Positions 1 to 6,700 of a stretch of DNA of 7,400 nucleotides are shown one piece after another. The stretch is taken from positions 1 through 7,400 of the forward strand of contig CAXBCP010000071.1 of NCBI GenBank assembly GCA_963974055.1, in the 5' to 3' direction. This DNA comes from CAXBCP01 sp963974055 (GTDB lineage Bacteria > Pseudomonadota > Alphaproteobacteria > MPNO01 > UBA830). The position numbers and the translations under genes are program-made. Position 1 is the stretch's first letter, and every line of letters starts with the position of its first letter. The notes under the pieces were generated by a model. That model made no database searches. It had not been told where the DNA came from and saw only the letters and a program-made list of their open reading frames with translations.

Positions 1-50
1 TCGCACTGAAAATGCGGGTGTCGGTGGTTCGAGTCCGCCCCTGGGCACCA
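1..50 (+). tRNA. tRNA-Phe (GAA), 3' part; 5' end outside window
   Basis: The anticodon stem is 1-5 paired with 13-17, around the 7-nt loop CTGAAAA at 6-12 with anticodon GAA at 8-10. A 5-nt variable region (18-22) follows, then the T-arm: GGTGG (23-27), loop TTCGAGT (28-34) and CCGCC (35-39). The 3' acceptor strand is 40-46, the discriminator base is A47 and the encoded CCA is 48-50. The D-arm and 5' acceptor strand lie before the window. A run of six T (51-56) follows directly and could serve as the 3' processing or termination region. The tRNA 3' end is a classic integration target and the sequence after it is unusually A+T-rich, but I found no second copy of the tRNA 3' end within this window. 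Confidence 0.95.
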
Positions 51-116
51 TTTTTTCATAAGTCATTGATAACAAACCAAGGTTATAAGTGGTTGTATGC
101 TGGAGGAGAATCGCGC

Positions 117-166
117 TTGCTTAACTCTTTAAGCGGCAATTCAATTTCCAAGTCGCGCAATTGAAT
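117..166. repeat. two adjacent inverted repeats between tRNA and HNH gene
   Basis: The 204-bp gap 51-254 contains no convincing gene. It does hold two hairpin-capable dyads: GCTTAA (119-124) against TTAAGC (129-134), extendable by two G-T pairs, and ATTCAATT (139-146) against AATTGAAT (159-166) with a 12-nt loop. Neither is followed by a T-run on the plus strand. They could act as a termination or processing region for the convergent tRNA and minus-strand gene, or be chance pairing in A+T-rich DNA. Function is unknown. Confidence 0.3.
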
Positions 167-254
167 ATGGTTGTTTTTCGTCGGTGGTGGACGTCGTATA
201 AGTCAATTCTGGATCATCGCTATGTGAAGAGCCAGACACTCGGTGACGAGAGAT

Positions 255-1343
255 TCAATCGGAATTGTTACCGCGAATTTCACGGGAGACGTTTTCCTTG
301 AACGTCCCATCTCCGTTAAACAGGAACGTGTGATTACCTTCTTTTATTTTCGCTAAAAACGCTTCCATATTCGGTATTCGTGATTGGCGGATAATGTTAC
401 CGCAGGTGAAGTGCAACAAGCCTCCAAATGTTTCGTAGTATGGACGTTCAATTTCGAAGTCCTCGGGGATCGACGCAGTTATCAGGGCTTCGCCAGAAGA
501 TAAGTCACACAAGGTGGAGTATTTGGGGCGATGTTTTAAATGCATGTTGATCGTAGATAAATGGGATAGGATCTCTCGGAGTTGGATGTTCGAGAGCGCA
601 CCAGATATTTTTTTGCTTATTGGCTCGAATCCTATATTGGCTGCTCCAGAGTCGTTTAGCACCGCCACCACACCCATCTGACCGGACTTGATCAATACAG
701 ATTGTGCTGGATATAGGTCGACGAAGTCAAAATCCTCAAACTGCGAACCTGTCTTCATGGGAAATAAGCATATTGACCCCAATACTTCCGGGGTAATTTT
801 GCATTTAGAATAAATTGATCTCGCGATCGCGTGGATATGATGCAGTTCTTTCCAATCATATACGTCACTGATCCTATCGTCGGGTCTTCTCTGGTCGAGG
901 CTCCAACGCATTGATCGATCTCGATAGTGCGTTTTGAATACGGTCAAACATAACCAACGAAACAACTTTCCAAGCGCATTTGCATTGAGAATTAGGTCAA
1001 GTGCCTCGTTATACTCAACGCTAAATATATTCCGGACGGGTTCTTCCAATTCCCGTCCAAGCAATTCGTTACAATCAAGGCAGCACGGAACTTTGTTTCG
1101 GCTGTACGTTGTGTTGTGCCCGTTAGGTAAAATCAGTTTTTGATCGTGAAGTTGGTGCTTTCGAAGAAGCCAATCCGGGATTACGTGTTCATCGTTAAAT
1201 TCTTTTGTGTCTCTCGAGGCACCACAAATAAAACAACAATCAAGTTCGCAGATATCTTTTATGAATCGACTGACGCTAAAAAATACAACCTGCCCTTTGT
1301 CGTCGATAATCGACCCGTCCGGAGTTTTTCTCATGCTGAGCAT
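255..1343 (-). CDS. HNH-endonuclease-like protein, 362 aa
   Basis: The N-terminal third carries an HNH/zinc-ribbon pattern: a first CxxC pair (C37-x-x-C40), then EHVIPDW with the probable catalytic histidine H53, then a second pair with the trailing asparagine (C88-L-D-C91-N92). The order CxxC, (D/E)H, CxxCN is typical of ββα-metal (HNH) nucleases, in which the Cys residues hold a structural zinc and the His acts in DNA cleavage. The remaining roughly 260 residues show no motif I recognise and may confer target choice. No signal peptide or membrane segment is seen, so it is probably cytoplasmic. Translation may start at M1 or at M4 (1334); neither has a strong Shine-Dalgarno sequence. The gene is A+T-richer than its neighbours and lies alone beside a tRNA gene, which suggests recent transfer. 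The nuclease role is inferred from the motifs. A restriction, phage or defence function is possible but unsupported by any partner gene here. Confidence 0.75.
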   Translation of the reverse strand: MLSMRKTPDGSIIDDKGQVVFFSVSRFIKDICELDCCFICGASRDTKEFNDEHVIPDWLLRKHQLHDQKLILPNGHNTTYSRNKVPCCLDCNELLGRELEEPVRNIFSVEYNEALDLILNANALGKLFRWLCLTVFKTHYRDRSMRWSLDQRRPDDRISDVYDWKELHHIHAIARSIYSKCKITPEVLGSICLFPMKTGSQFEDFDFVDLYPAQSVLIKSGQMGVVAVLNDSGAANIGFEPISKKISGALSNIQLREILSHLSTINMHLKHRPKYSTLCDLSSGEALITASIPEDFEIERPYYETFGGLLHFTCGNIIRQSRIPNMEAFLAKIKEGNHTFLFNGDGTFKENVSREIRGNNSD

Positions 1344-1481
1344 GCCTGGTAATCTACCGGTGAAATTTCGTCAAATTTGCCCTTTCATTCTATAGTTCAA
1401 CACCAAGTCGTTGGAAGTACGCATAGGTAAGACAGCAGTTCCCCCGACTCACCGTGATCAAGAATCGGCGCTGCAGACCGA

Positions 1482-1530
1482 CCCGGTTTGCGACCGGCCC
1501 GGCGGCGGCTTAACCTAGTATCAAACCGGG
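1482..1530. repeat. 9-bp perfect inverted repeat upstream of FAH-family gene
   Basis: CCCGGTTTG (1482-1490) is exactly complementary to CAAACCGGG (1522-1530), separated by 31 nt that are themselves GC-rich. The dyad sits in the 292-bp divergent space (1344-1635) between the HNH gene and the FAH-family gene, about 105 bp before the latter's start. It could be a stem in a leader RNA or a spaced operator. No regulator gene is in the window, and I see no clear -35/-10 pair. The A+T-rich composition of the left segment ends shortly before it, around 1430-1440. Confidence 0.35.
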
Positions 1531-1559
1531 CGTAAGCTAGGGTGCACATGCCGGACAGT

Positions 1560-1573
1560 CGGCAGCCCTGCCG
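1560..1573. promoter_or_regulatory. 14-bp dyad, possible operator or leader hairpin
   Basis: CGGCAG (1560-1565) and CTGCCG (1568-1573) are perfectly complementary around a central CC, 62 bp upstream of the ATG at 1636. A near-palindrome of this size could bind a dimeric regulator. The two-base centre is too short for a stable RNA loop without opening a pair. Nothing else identifies the factor, so this is only a candidate. Confidence 0.2.
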
Positions 1574-1635
1574 GCGTATCTGCGGTGGCCGGGTCGGAGG
1601 AAACCGAAAGAACTTTAAAGAAAACAGGCAGAAAA

Positions 1636-2559
1636 ATGCGCATAATTTCCTATCGCCATAACGGCGTTCCCGGGGTCGGGGTGATGACGACCGACACAGA
1701 GTTCGTGTCACTACGGAATGTGGCTCCGGATTTGCCCGACGATCTGCGGTCGATCATTGCGGCGGATCCCGATCTCGACCGGGTTCGCGCCGTCACCGAC
1801 GGCAAATCCGCGGACATGTCGATCGAAGACGTTACGTTCGACCCTGTTATTCCCGAGCCGCATGCCACCTGGGCGCTGGCGCTCAACTACACGCTTCACA
1901 TCGAGGAAACCGGGCTGACGACGTCGCGTGAATTTCCGCAGATATTCCTGCGGATGCCGGTTTGTCAGGTCGGGCACGAAGAAGCGCTCTGGGCGCCCAG
2001 GCTCGATATCGCCGAAGCCTATGATTACGAGGGCGAACTTGCCGTGATCATCGGCAAGCCGGGCCGGTATATAAAACGCGAGAATGCGTTCGATCATATC
2101 GCGGGCTATGCCTGCTACAACGAGGGCTCGGTACGGGAATACCAGAGCCAGAACCGGCAGTTCGGACTCGGCAAGAACTTCGAGCGGTCCGGAAGTTTCG
2201 GGCCGTGGCTGGTTACACGCGACGAGTTCGGCGATCCGGCGGAGCGCACGCTGGTTACGCGTCTCAACGGCATCGAGCGCCAGCGGGCGGAAATGTCCGG
2301 CATGCTGTTCGACGTACCGCACATCGTGTCCTATCTGTCGGAAGGCTACACGCTGCAACCGGGTGACGTGATCGTTACCGGCTCCCCGGGGGCACTGCCG
2401 CTACAGCCAGGTGAAAAGCCGGAAACGCCGAAAGGGCCGGTCATCGTCGAGGGGCAGCTGCATATGCGGGCCGGCGACGTGTGCGAGGTCGAGATCGACG
2501 GAATCGGCACATTGTCCAATCCGGTCATAGAGGATCCGACGCCGCCTGAAGGAGCCTGA
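1636..2559 (+). CDS. fumarylacetoacetate hydrolase (FAH) family protein, 307 aa
   Basis: FAH-fold enzymes are metal-dependent and hydrolyse, decarboxylate or isomerise 2-oxo-acid-type compounds, often in aromatic catabolism. Seen here: the N-proximal NYTLHIEETG with the catalytic-type H88 and nearby E90/E91; YDYEGEL with metal ligands E132 and E134; NEGSVREYQ (162-170) where the family usually has ND-xSxRDxQ; GKNF with conserved K180; GPW (189-191); RLNG (209-212); and TGSPGA (248-253) in place of the usual TGTPxGVG. The normal third metal ligand Asp is therefore Glu (E163). Length fits the family. I chose the ATG at 1636 because AGG at 1626-1628 is well spaced and the family N-terminus (MRIISYR) begins there; an in-frame GTG at 1585 would add 17 unlikely residues. 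The tailed-cupin gene follows 183 bp downstream on the same strand. Family assignment is secure, but the substrate cannot be named. Confidence 0.9.
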   Translation: MRIISYRHNGVPGVGVMTTDTEFVSLRNVAPDLPDDLRSIIAADPDLDRVRAVTDGKSADMSIEDVTFDPVIPEPHATWALALNYTLHIEETGLTTSREFPQIFLRMPVCQVGHEEALWAPRLDIAEAYDYEGELAVIIGKPGRYIKRENAFDHIAGYACYNEGSVREYQSQNRQFGLGKNFERSGSFGPWLVTRDEFGDPAERTLVTRLNGIERQRAEMSGMLFDVPHIVSYLSEGYTLQPGDVIVTGSPGALPLQPGEKPETPKGPVIVEGQLHMRAGDVCEVEIDGIGTLSNPVIEDPTPPEGA

Positions 2560-2730
2560 TTTTCGGCCTGCGATTTTGGCCATGTAGCGGTGTGTCGACA
2601 TTTGTGCGGCGTCTGCATCGACTGAGCCGCGCACTCCCGAAAGCAAGTGGCGTTCGCAGATCGGGCTGTGCTAGGCTTTTGGCCGAAACCCGCGCCCGCC
2701 CGTCGGTCTGCGCGGTCCCGTTCCGGAAAC

Positions 2731-2737
2731 GAGGAGG
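2731..2737 (+). promoter_or_regulatory. strong Shine-Dalgarno of tailed cupin gene
   Basis: GAGGAGG lies five bases before the ATG at 2743 and fixes that start. The reading frame is open upstream to 2647, but those residues lack a comparable ribosome-binding site. The rest of the 183-bp gap 2560-2742 shows no terminator with a T-run, so co-transcription with the FAH-family gene is possible but unproven. Confidence 0.75.
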
Positions 2738-2742
2738 TCCAG

Positions 2743-3366
2743 ATGGCGACCACAGCCAAGACCCGGTCCGCGGCAAAGCGCGCCGCGCCGAAGAAAACCG
2801 TCGCGAAAAAGCCCGTCGCAAAAAAAACCGCCGCAAAAAAGCCCGTCGCCAAGAAGCCGGTTGCGAAAAAAACGGCCGCAAAAAAGACCGTCGCGAAGAA
2901 ACCCGTCGCCAGGCCCGTGGCGGCGAAAAGGCCGCCGAAGAAGGCCGCGAAACCGCGCGTCCGCAAGTTCGACCTGGTGATCGACAGCGCCAGGGGCGCG
3001 AAATGGACGAAGGAAGAGATCCGCCCGCAATTCGAATACCGTCATTTCGGTGTCGAGGAAGCGACCGGGCGGCGCTATGGCAGCCACGTCATCCGCGTCG
3101 CCAGGGGCGCCAAGCCGCCGGTCCGGCATCACGTCCACCCCGACTGCGAATTCCTGCTGGTCTACATCCTGAAGGGCTGGGTGAAATTCTGGTATGACGG
3201 CGAGGGCGAGCGGAAACTGAACGCCGGCGACGTCCACCTGCTGCCCGCCGGGATCAAGCATGCGGTCACCGGCTGGTCGAAGGACCTCGAAATGCTGGAA
3301 ACCACGCACCCGGCGGATTACCGCTCGGTCGAACTGACCGACGCCCAGATCGCGCGTTTGGGATAA
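2743..3366 (+). CDS. cupin-domain protein with Lys/Ala-repeat (histone H1-like) N-terminal tail, 207 aa
   Basis: The protein has two parts. Residues 1-75 form a strongly basic, low-complexity tail with eight KK-containing pentads (16-55, units such as VAKKP and TAAKK), like the tails of bacterial histone-H1-like and AlgP-type DNA-binding proteins. Residues 76-207 form a single cupin domain with HVH (H130, H132), E136, a turn glycine G145, and the second motif GDVHLLPAGIKH with H173. The expected metal set is thus H130/H132/E136/H173, although spacing from the Glu to the turn Gly is two residues longer than the classic motif, so E136 is less certain. The C-terminus (KDLEMLETTHPADYRSVE) resembles small single-domain cupins of unknown substrate. 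The tail may bind nucleic acid or simply raise charge. There is no signal peptide. A short GC hairpin (3372-3384) follows the stop but lacks a T-run. The fold is clear; the function is unknown. Confidence 0.88.
   Translation: MATTAKTRSAAKRAAPKKTVAKKPVAKKTAAKKPVAKKPVAKKTAAKKTVAKKPVARPVAAKRPPKKAAKPRVRKFDLVIDSARGAKWTKEEIRPQFEYRHFGVEEATGRRYGSHVIRVARGAKPPVRHHVHPDCEFLLVYILKGWVKFWYDGEGERKLNAGDVHLLPAGIKHAVTGWSKDLEMLETTHPADYRSVELTDAQIARLG
2788..2907 (+). repeat. 15-bp-period coding repeat encoding KK pentads
   Basis: Eight tandem 15-bp units, degenerate in DNA but regular in protein (KK at fixed positions, alternating PVA, TVA and TAA linkers), encode the basic tail of the cupin protein. The array includes adenine runs of eight (2820-2827), six (2835-2840), seven (2866-2872) and six (2880-2885), so it is prone to both unit-number change and single-base slippage. 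It is a coding repeat and not a CRISPR array, as there are no spacers. Confidence 0.85.
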
Positions 3367-3389
3367 CGGGAGGCGGGCGCCGCCGTCCG

Positions 3390-3480
3390 CTGTCTGAGGT
3401 GCGGATTTCGTTATGGGGGCATAGCCGTCGATATAGACGGAATCGCCTTCTTCCGGGCGCATCGTCTCGCCGTTGGCGAC
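3390..3480 (-). pseudogene. cupin gene fragment, truncated at both ends and frameshifted
   Basis: Read on the minus strand, 3479-3391 encodes VANGETMRPEEGDSVYIDGYAP, matching FADGETIRLEAGDSVYIDGYAP of the intact minus-strand cupin. A one-base loss in a G run (five G at 3415-3419 against six at 6865-6870) then shifts the frame; past it, HNEIRTSDS continues in the next frame. The nucleotide match to 6841-6930 is about 79 of 90 positions. Similarity stops abruptly at the 3390 side. At the other side it fades after 3480, with weak resemblance possible to about 3500. The fragment covers only the second cupin motif region, with no start, HxH motif or C-terminus, so it cannot encode a working cupin. 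It lies 24 bp beyond the stop of the tailed cupin gene, in the opposite orientation. Confidence 0.85.
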
Positions 3481-3560
3481 ATCGCTTTCCGGTCCGGCCT
3501 ATCGGGGCATTCGCGCCGGTAAAGTCCCGTGCGCCGTTCAGACCGCGTCCATCCGCCCGC

Positions 3561-3579
3561 GACCGGGTTGCATCCGGTC
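3561..3579. repeat. 6-bp inverted repeat in intergenic region
   Basis: GACCGG (3561-3566) pairs with CCGGTC (3574-3579) across a 7-nt loop. It lies in the 340-bp gap 3367-3706, between the cupin fragment and the A+T-rich upstream region of the lectin gene. There is no T-run after it on the plus strand, so it is not a standard terminator for the gene on the left. The rest of 3480-3630 shows no supportable gene. Confidence 0.3.
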
Positions 3580-3630
3580 AATTATACGGATCCCGGGCCT
3601 TGAGAATGCGGCCTGTCGGCCGTTCCCGCC

Positions 3631-3665
3631 GTTAATAGTTTTAAATCAATTGTTCAATACAATTA
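3631..3665 (+). promoter_or_regulatory. A+T-rich upstream region with -10-like box and dyad, lectin gene
   Basis: A sudden A+T-rich patch stands out in otherwise GC-rich DNA. It contains TACAAT (3658-3663), one base from a consensus -10 box, and AATTGT (3648-3653) dyad-symmetric with ACAATT (3659-3664). No good -35 box sits 16-18 bp upstream, so a vegetative promoter would be weak or need an activator, and the dyad overlapping the -10 could be an operator. The start codon is 43 bp further on. Candidate only. Confidence 0.35.
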
Positions 3666-3706
3666 TTGGGAATGCTTGTCCCGATACTGAAAACAGGTGT
3701 AGCGTT

Positions 3707-6700
3707 ATGAATAGAATTCGGCTTTCGCTTGTTTCTATTGTGGTTTGGACGGGGTTGATTGCGACGCCGGCAATGGCCCGGACCTCTGCTCTGCCGAGCG
3801 TGGCGGAACGGGAAGCGGCCATCGGCGCCGTCGGCTCTTTTTTCAGCAACCTCACCGGCAACAGGTTCACCGCCAGGGGCAGCTACTGGGAGACGACTTA
3901 CAGGGGGTTGACCGTTGTCGTCTACAAACCGGGCGCGAAAAAGCCGGTCAATGTCGCCTTCACCGCACGAACCGTTCCGGTCGGCACCCTGATCCCGTTC
4001 GCGAATAAAGGCGAATTCGGAAAAATAGAGCTGCAGAACGCGACGATGATTATCGTGTCGCCGAACAGTTTCCTCGCCAACAAACAGGGTAAAATCGACG
4101 GGAGCAAACTGTCCGGGTCGGTTACGACGAGTATAGGGTCGCTTCCCGCACCGATCGAAAAGGCCATAAAAGCGGCAAACCGAAATCAGAAATTCATCGC
4201 GCTGCCGACCGGGATTTTCATGTTCAGTCAGCTCAATCCGGGCGGCACTGCATTCGTTAAAAAGGTTTTCGACAAAGTGGGCCTGGGGAGCCCGCTTATT
4301 TCATCGACGACCCTCGATGCCAGCAATTACAAGAATGTTGCCGAGCTCAAAGCGGCATTCTCGCTGTCCTTCCTGGTGAAAATAGACAACCCGCTTAACA
4401 GGCTGGTGGAAGCGACAAAAATTCTGACATCGCCGAAAAACGCGCAACCGGTTCTGACGCTCTCCTCGACGACGGACAGCAAAGATATGAGCGTGTCCTA
4501 TCGGGCGCCCTATCTCGTGCAGGGCAAGACCGATCCGGTTCAGACCGCGATCTCGCTGAAGAACGACAGGAAGGCCGTTTCATGGTCGCTGGCGGTCGAT
4601 ATCGGCGATATGAGGAACCCGAAACTCGTACCCGAGGTGGTCGAGCTAAAGGGCGTCGTGATGAATGCCGTGCGGGTCAGCATCGGTTTTAGTTCCAGCG
4701 GACGAAAAGGCCCTGAATTCATAGTCGGGTTTTCATCGTCGAAAATGGTGGTGAAAGGCAGAACCACTTACTCGGCGGTTGTCGTAAAGGTTGCGATGAC
4801 TCCGGTAGGGACGCCGACCGGGGCGCTGATCGATATCAGGACAGACAGGACCGTCGATCTCGCGGCCATCGCCGATCTGGCCGAAGTCGGCTTCAGCGCC
4901 CATCCGTCATCAAAAGTTGTGCCCAACGCGTTGAAGACGAATATCGCGGACAGGCTCCAGCTCACCAAACTGCCGAAAATCGAAATCAGGAAACCGCAGA
5001 TTTACGTCGCGACACCGGGAATGGTGAGAACGGGTCATCTTTCCGACCTGGATATCGGTATCCAGGGGGCGGGCGTCGAGGTCAGGGGGACGCTCGCCGC
5101 CTTTGATAAAAATATGGCGACGACCGGTCTCCTTCTGGATATCAGGGGGCTGAAATCGTCGGCTTCGGTCGCGCCTTTTTCGGCCGGACCGCTCGCCCTG
5201 AAGGATGCTTCGTTCGATCTGAACGCCCGGCTGGGAACCGCTCCCTCTTTTACGATCCATGGGAAGGCGGCCTTCTCGGGCGTAACGGTCACGGAAACCG
5301 AACTCAGATTTTCCAGCAAAGGATTCAAGTGGGGCCACGATTTCGGCTGCGCGCCGCCGATGACCCGGGTCTCGATCGAGTTCACGGGTTTTAATACCAA
5401 AACGCCGCTCGTTGCGCCCTCGGACTGCGCCGGAAAACTCGCCGAAGCTGCAATTGAGGCCGGCAGGGTTGCCGCCGAACAGGTGGGACGGACCACGGCG
5501 CAGGCAGCCCAGGGCACTATCAATGCCGGCAAGGAAACCGGTAAATGGGCGGTGGGCGCCTCTGCTGCGGTGGGCAAGTTCGGCAAGAATTTCGGATGCA
5601 CGATCATCGGCTTCTTCGGCGGGAAATGCGATGAGGGGAAGCGCGAAGCGGAACGCCAAAGACAGGAGCGGGCGGCGCTGGCAAAGGCGGCTCAATATCG
5701 TCGGATCGCCGGGCCGGCGCATTGCAGCGAGGGCTGGTACTGGAACCACAAGTACCGCAATTGCTGGTTCGGGACGGAAGGCAGGCTGCTCGTCTATAGT
5801 TTCGCAGGCGCCGCGAAAGGCCGCTGTATGCAGCTCACCGCCGGGGACAGAAAACCGGGCATACCGCTTGTCCTGGGCGATTGCACCGGCATGGGCCGGC
5901 AGCAATTTACGATGGCGCCCCACAAGAACGACAACGAGTTTTACCTCAAAACCATCAGAGGGTTTTGCCTCTCTGCGAATATCGGCAAAAAGGCGCAGGG
6001 CGTAAGAGTGAAGACAAGAGAATGTAACGCCTCGTCGGAGAATCAGCGCTGGCGCCATGATGAGGGGGGGCGTCTGGTCAGCGCGAAGGGCCTGTGTTTG
6101 AGATCGAAATCCCTCAACAGCAATGGCAGTCCCCTGATCATGGACGATTGTGCGACCGGCACCGCAGCCCATAAAACGCCCCCCGTGGAATGGGTTGCCG
6201 TGGCGCCGAGCACGAATGCCGCCAGGGATTTTCACGCAGCATTCAAGGTGCCCAATTTCACCCGGCTGTCGGTCGGGGGGCGGGGAAATTTCGGAAAGCT
6301 TTGCCTGCAGTCCGATTCCATGACGCCCCACGGCACGGTGCGTCTTAAAAAATGCAACCGCGAGTTAAACCAGGTGTTTGCCATCGGCGTCGTCAAGGGG
6401 AGCTATTTTTCCATGGTTTCCTGGACGTCGCGTATGTGCCTCGATCTGTTCGCCTGGAAAGGCCATGTGGGCGCGCTGATTTATACCTGGCCGTGCCATT
6501 ATGAAGGCAATGAGCAATGGATCGCGGTTGTCGGCGGCGAGAATACGACGACCGACAGGACGATCCGTCACCCGGGCGGTTTCATGATCAAGAGCGCCGC
6601 TACCGGAAAATGTCTCGGGCCGATGTGGGTAAGCGGCAAGATATTTGCCAGCGAAAACGCGGTGCTCAAGCAGGTTAACTGCAATCCGAGAGATGTGAAT

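Noticed and set aside
180..205. Possible degenerate copy of the tRNA T-arm region (GTCGGTGGT at 20-28 and 180-188; ATAAGTCA at 58-65 and 198-205)
   Set aside because: The two short matches have different offsets (160 and 140) and no extended alignment, so chance is likely. They do not make an att-site duplication.
1585..1635. GTG-initiated 17-residue extension of the FAH-family protein
   Set aside because: The extension has no well-placed ribosome-binding site and no family-like sequence. The ATG at 1636 gives the normal family N-terminus.
2788..2907. Possible CRISPR-like or noncoding tandem array
   Set aside because: The 15-bp period has no spacers and translates into a regular KK pentapeptide tail continuous with the cupin domain.
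3372..3384. Hairpin GGCGG/CCGCC after the tailed cupin stop as a terminator
   Set aside because: The stem is only 5 bp with a 3-nt loop and no following T-run, which is insufficient to call an intrinsic terminator.
2671..3462. 263-codon minus-strand open frame across the tailed cupin gene
   Set aside because: Most of it is the antisense of the Lys-repeat gene. Only its first residues (EEGDSVYIDGYAP) are meaningful, and they belong to the cupin fragment reported as a pseudogene.
3473..3706. 78-residue N-terminal extension of the lectin protein
   Set aside because: It would overlap the end of the cupin fragment and bury an evident signal peptide inside the protein. The ATG at 3707 places the signal peptide at the N-terminus.
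4910..6331. Long (473-codon) open frame on the minus strand inside the lectin gene
   Set aside because: Its Arg/Gly/Pro-rich, motif-free translation is typical of an antisense shadow in GC-rich DNA, whereas the plus-strand frame has a signal peptide and lectin motifs.
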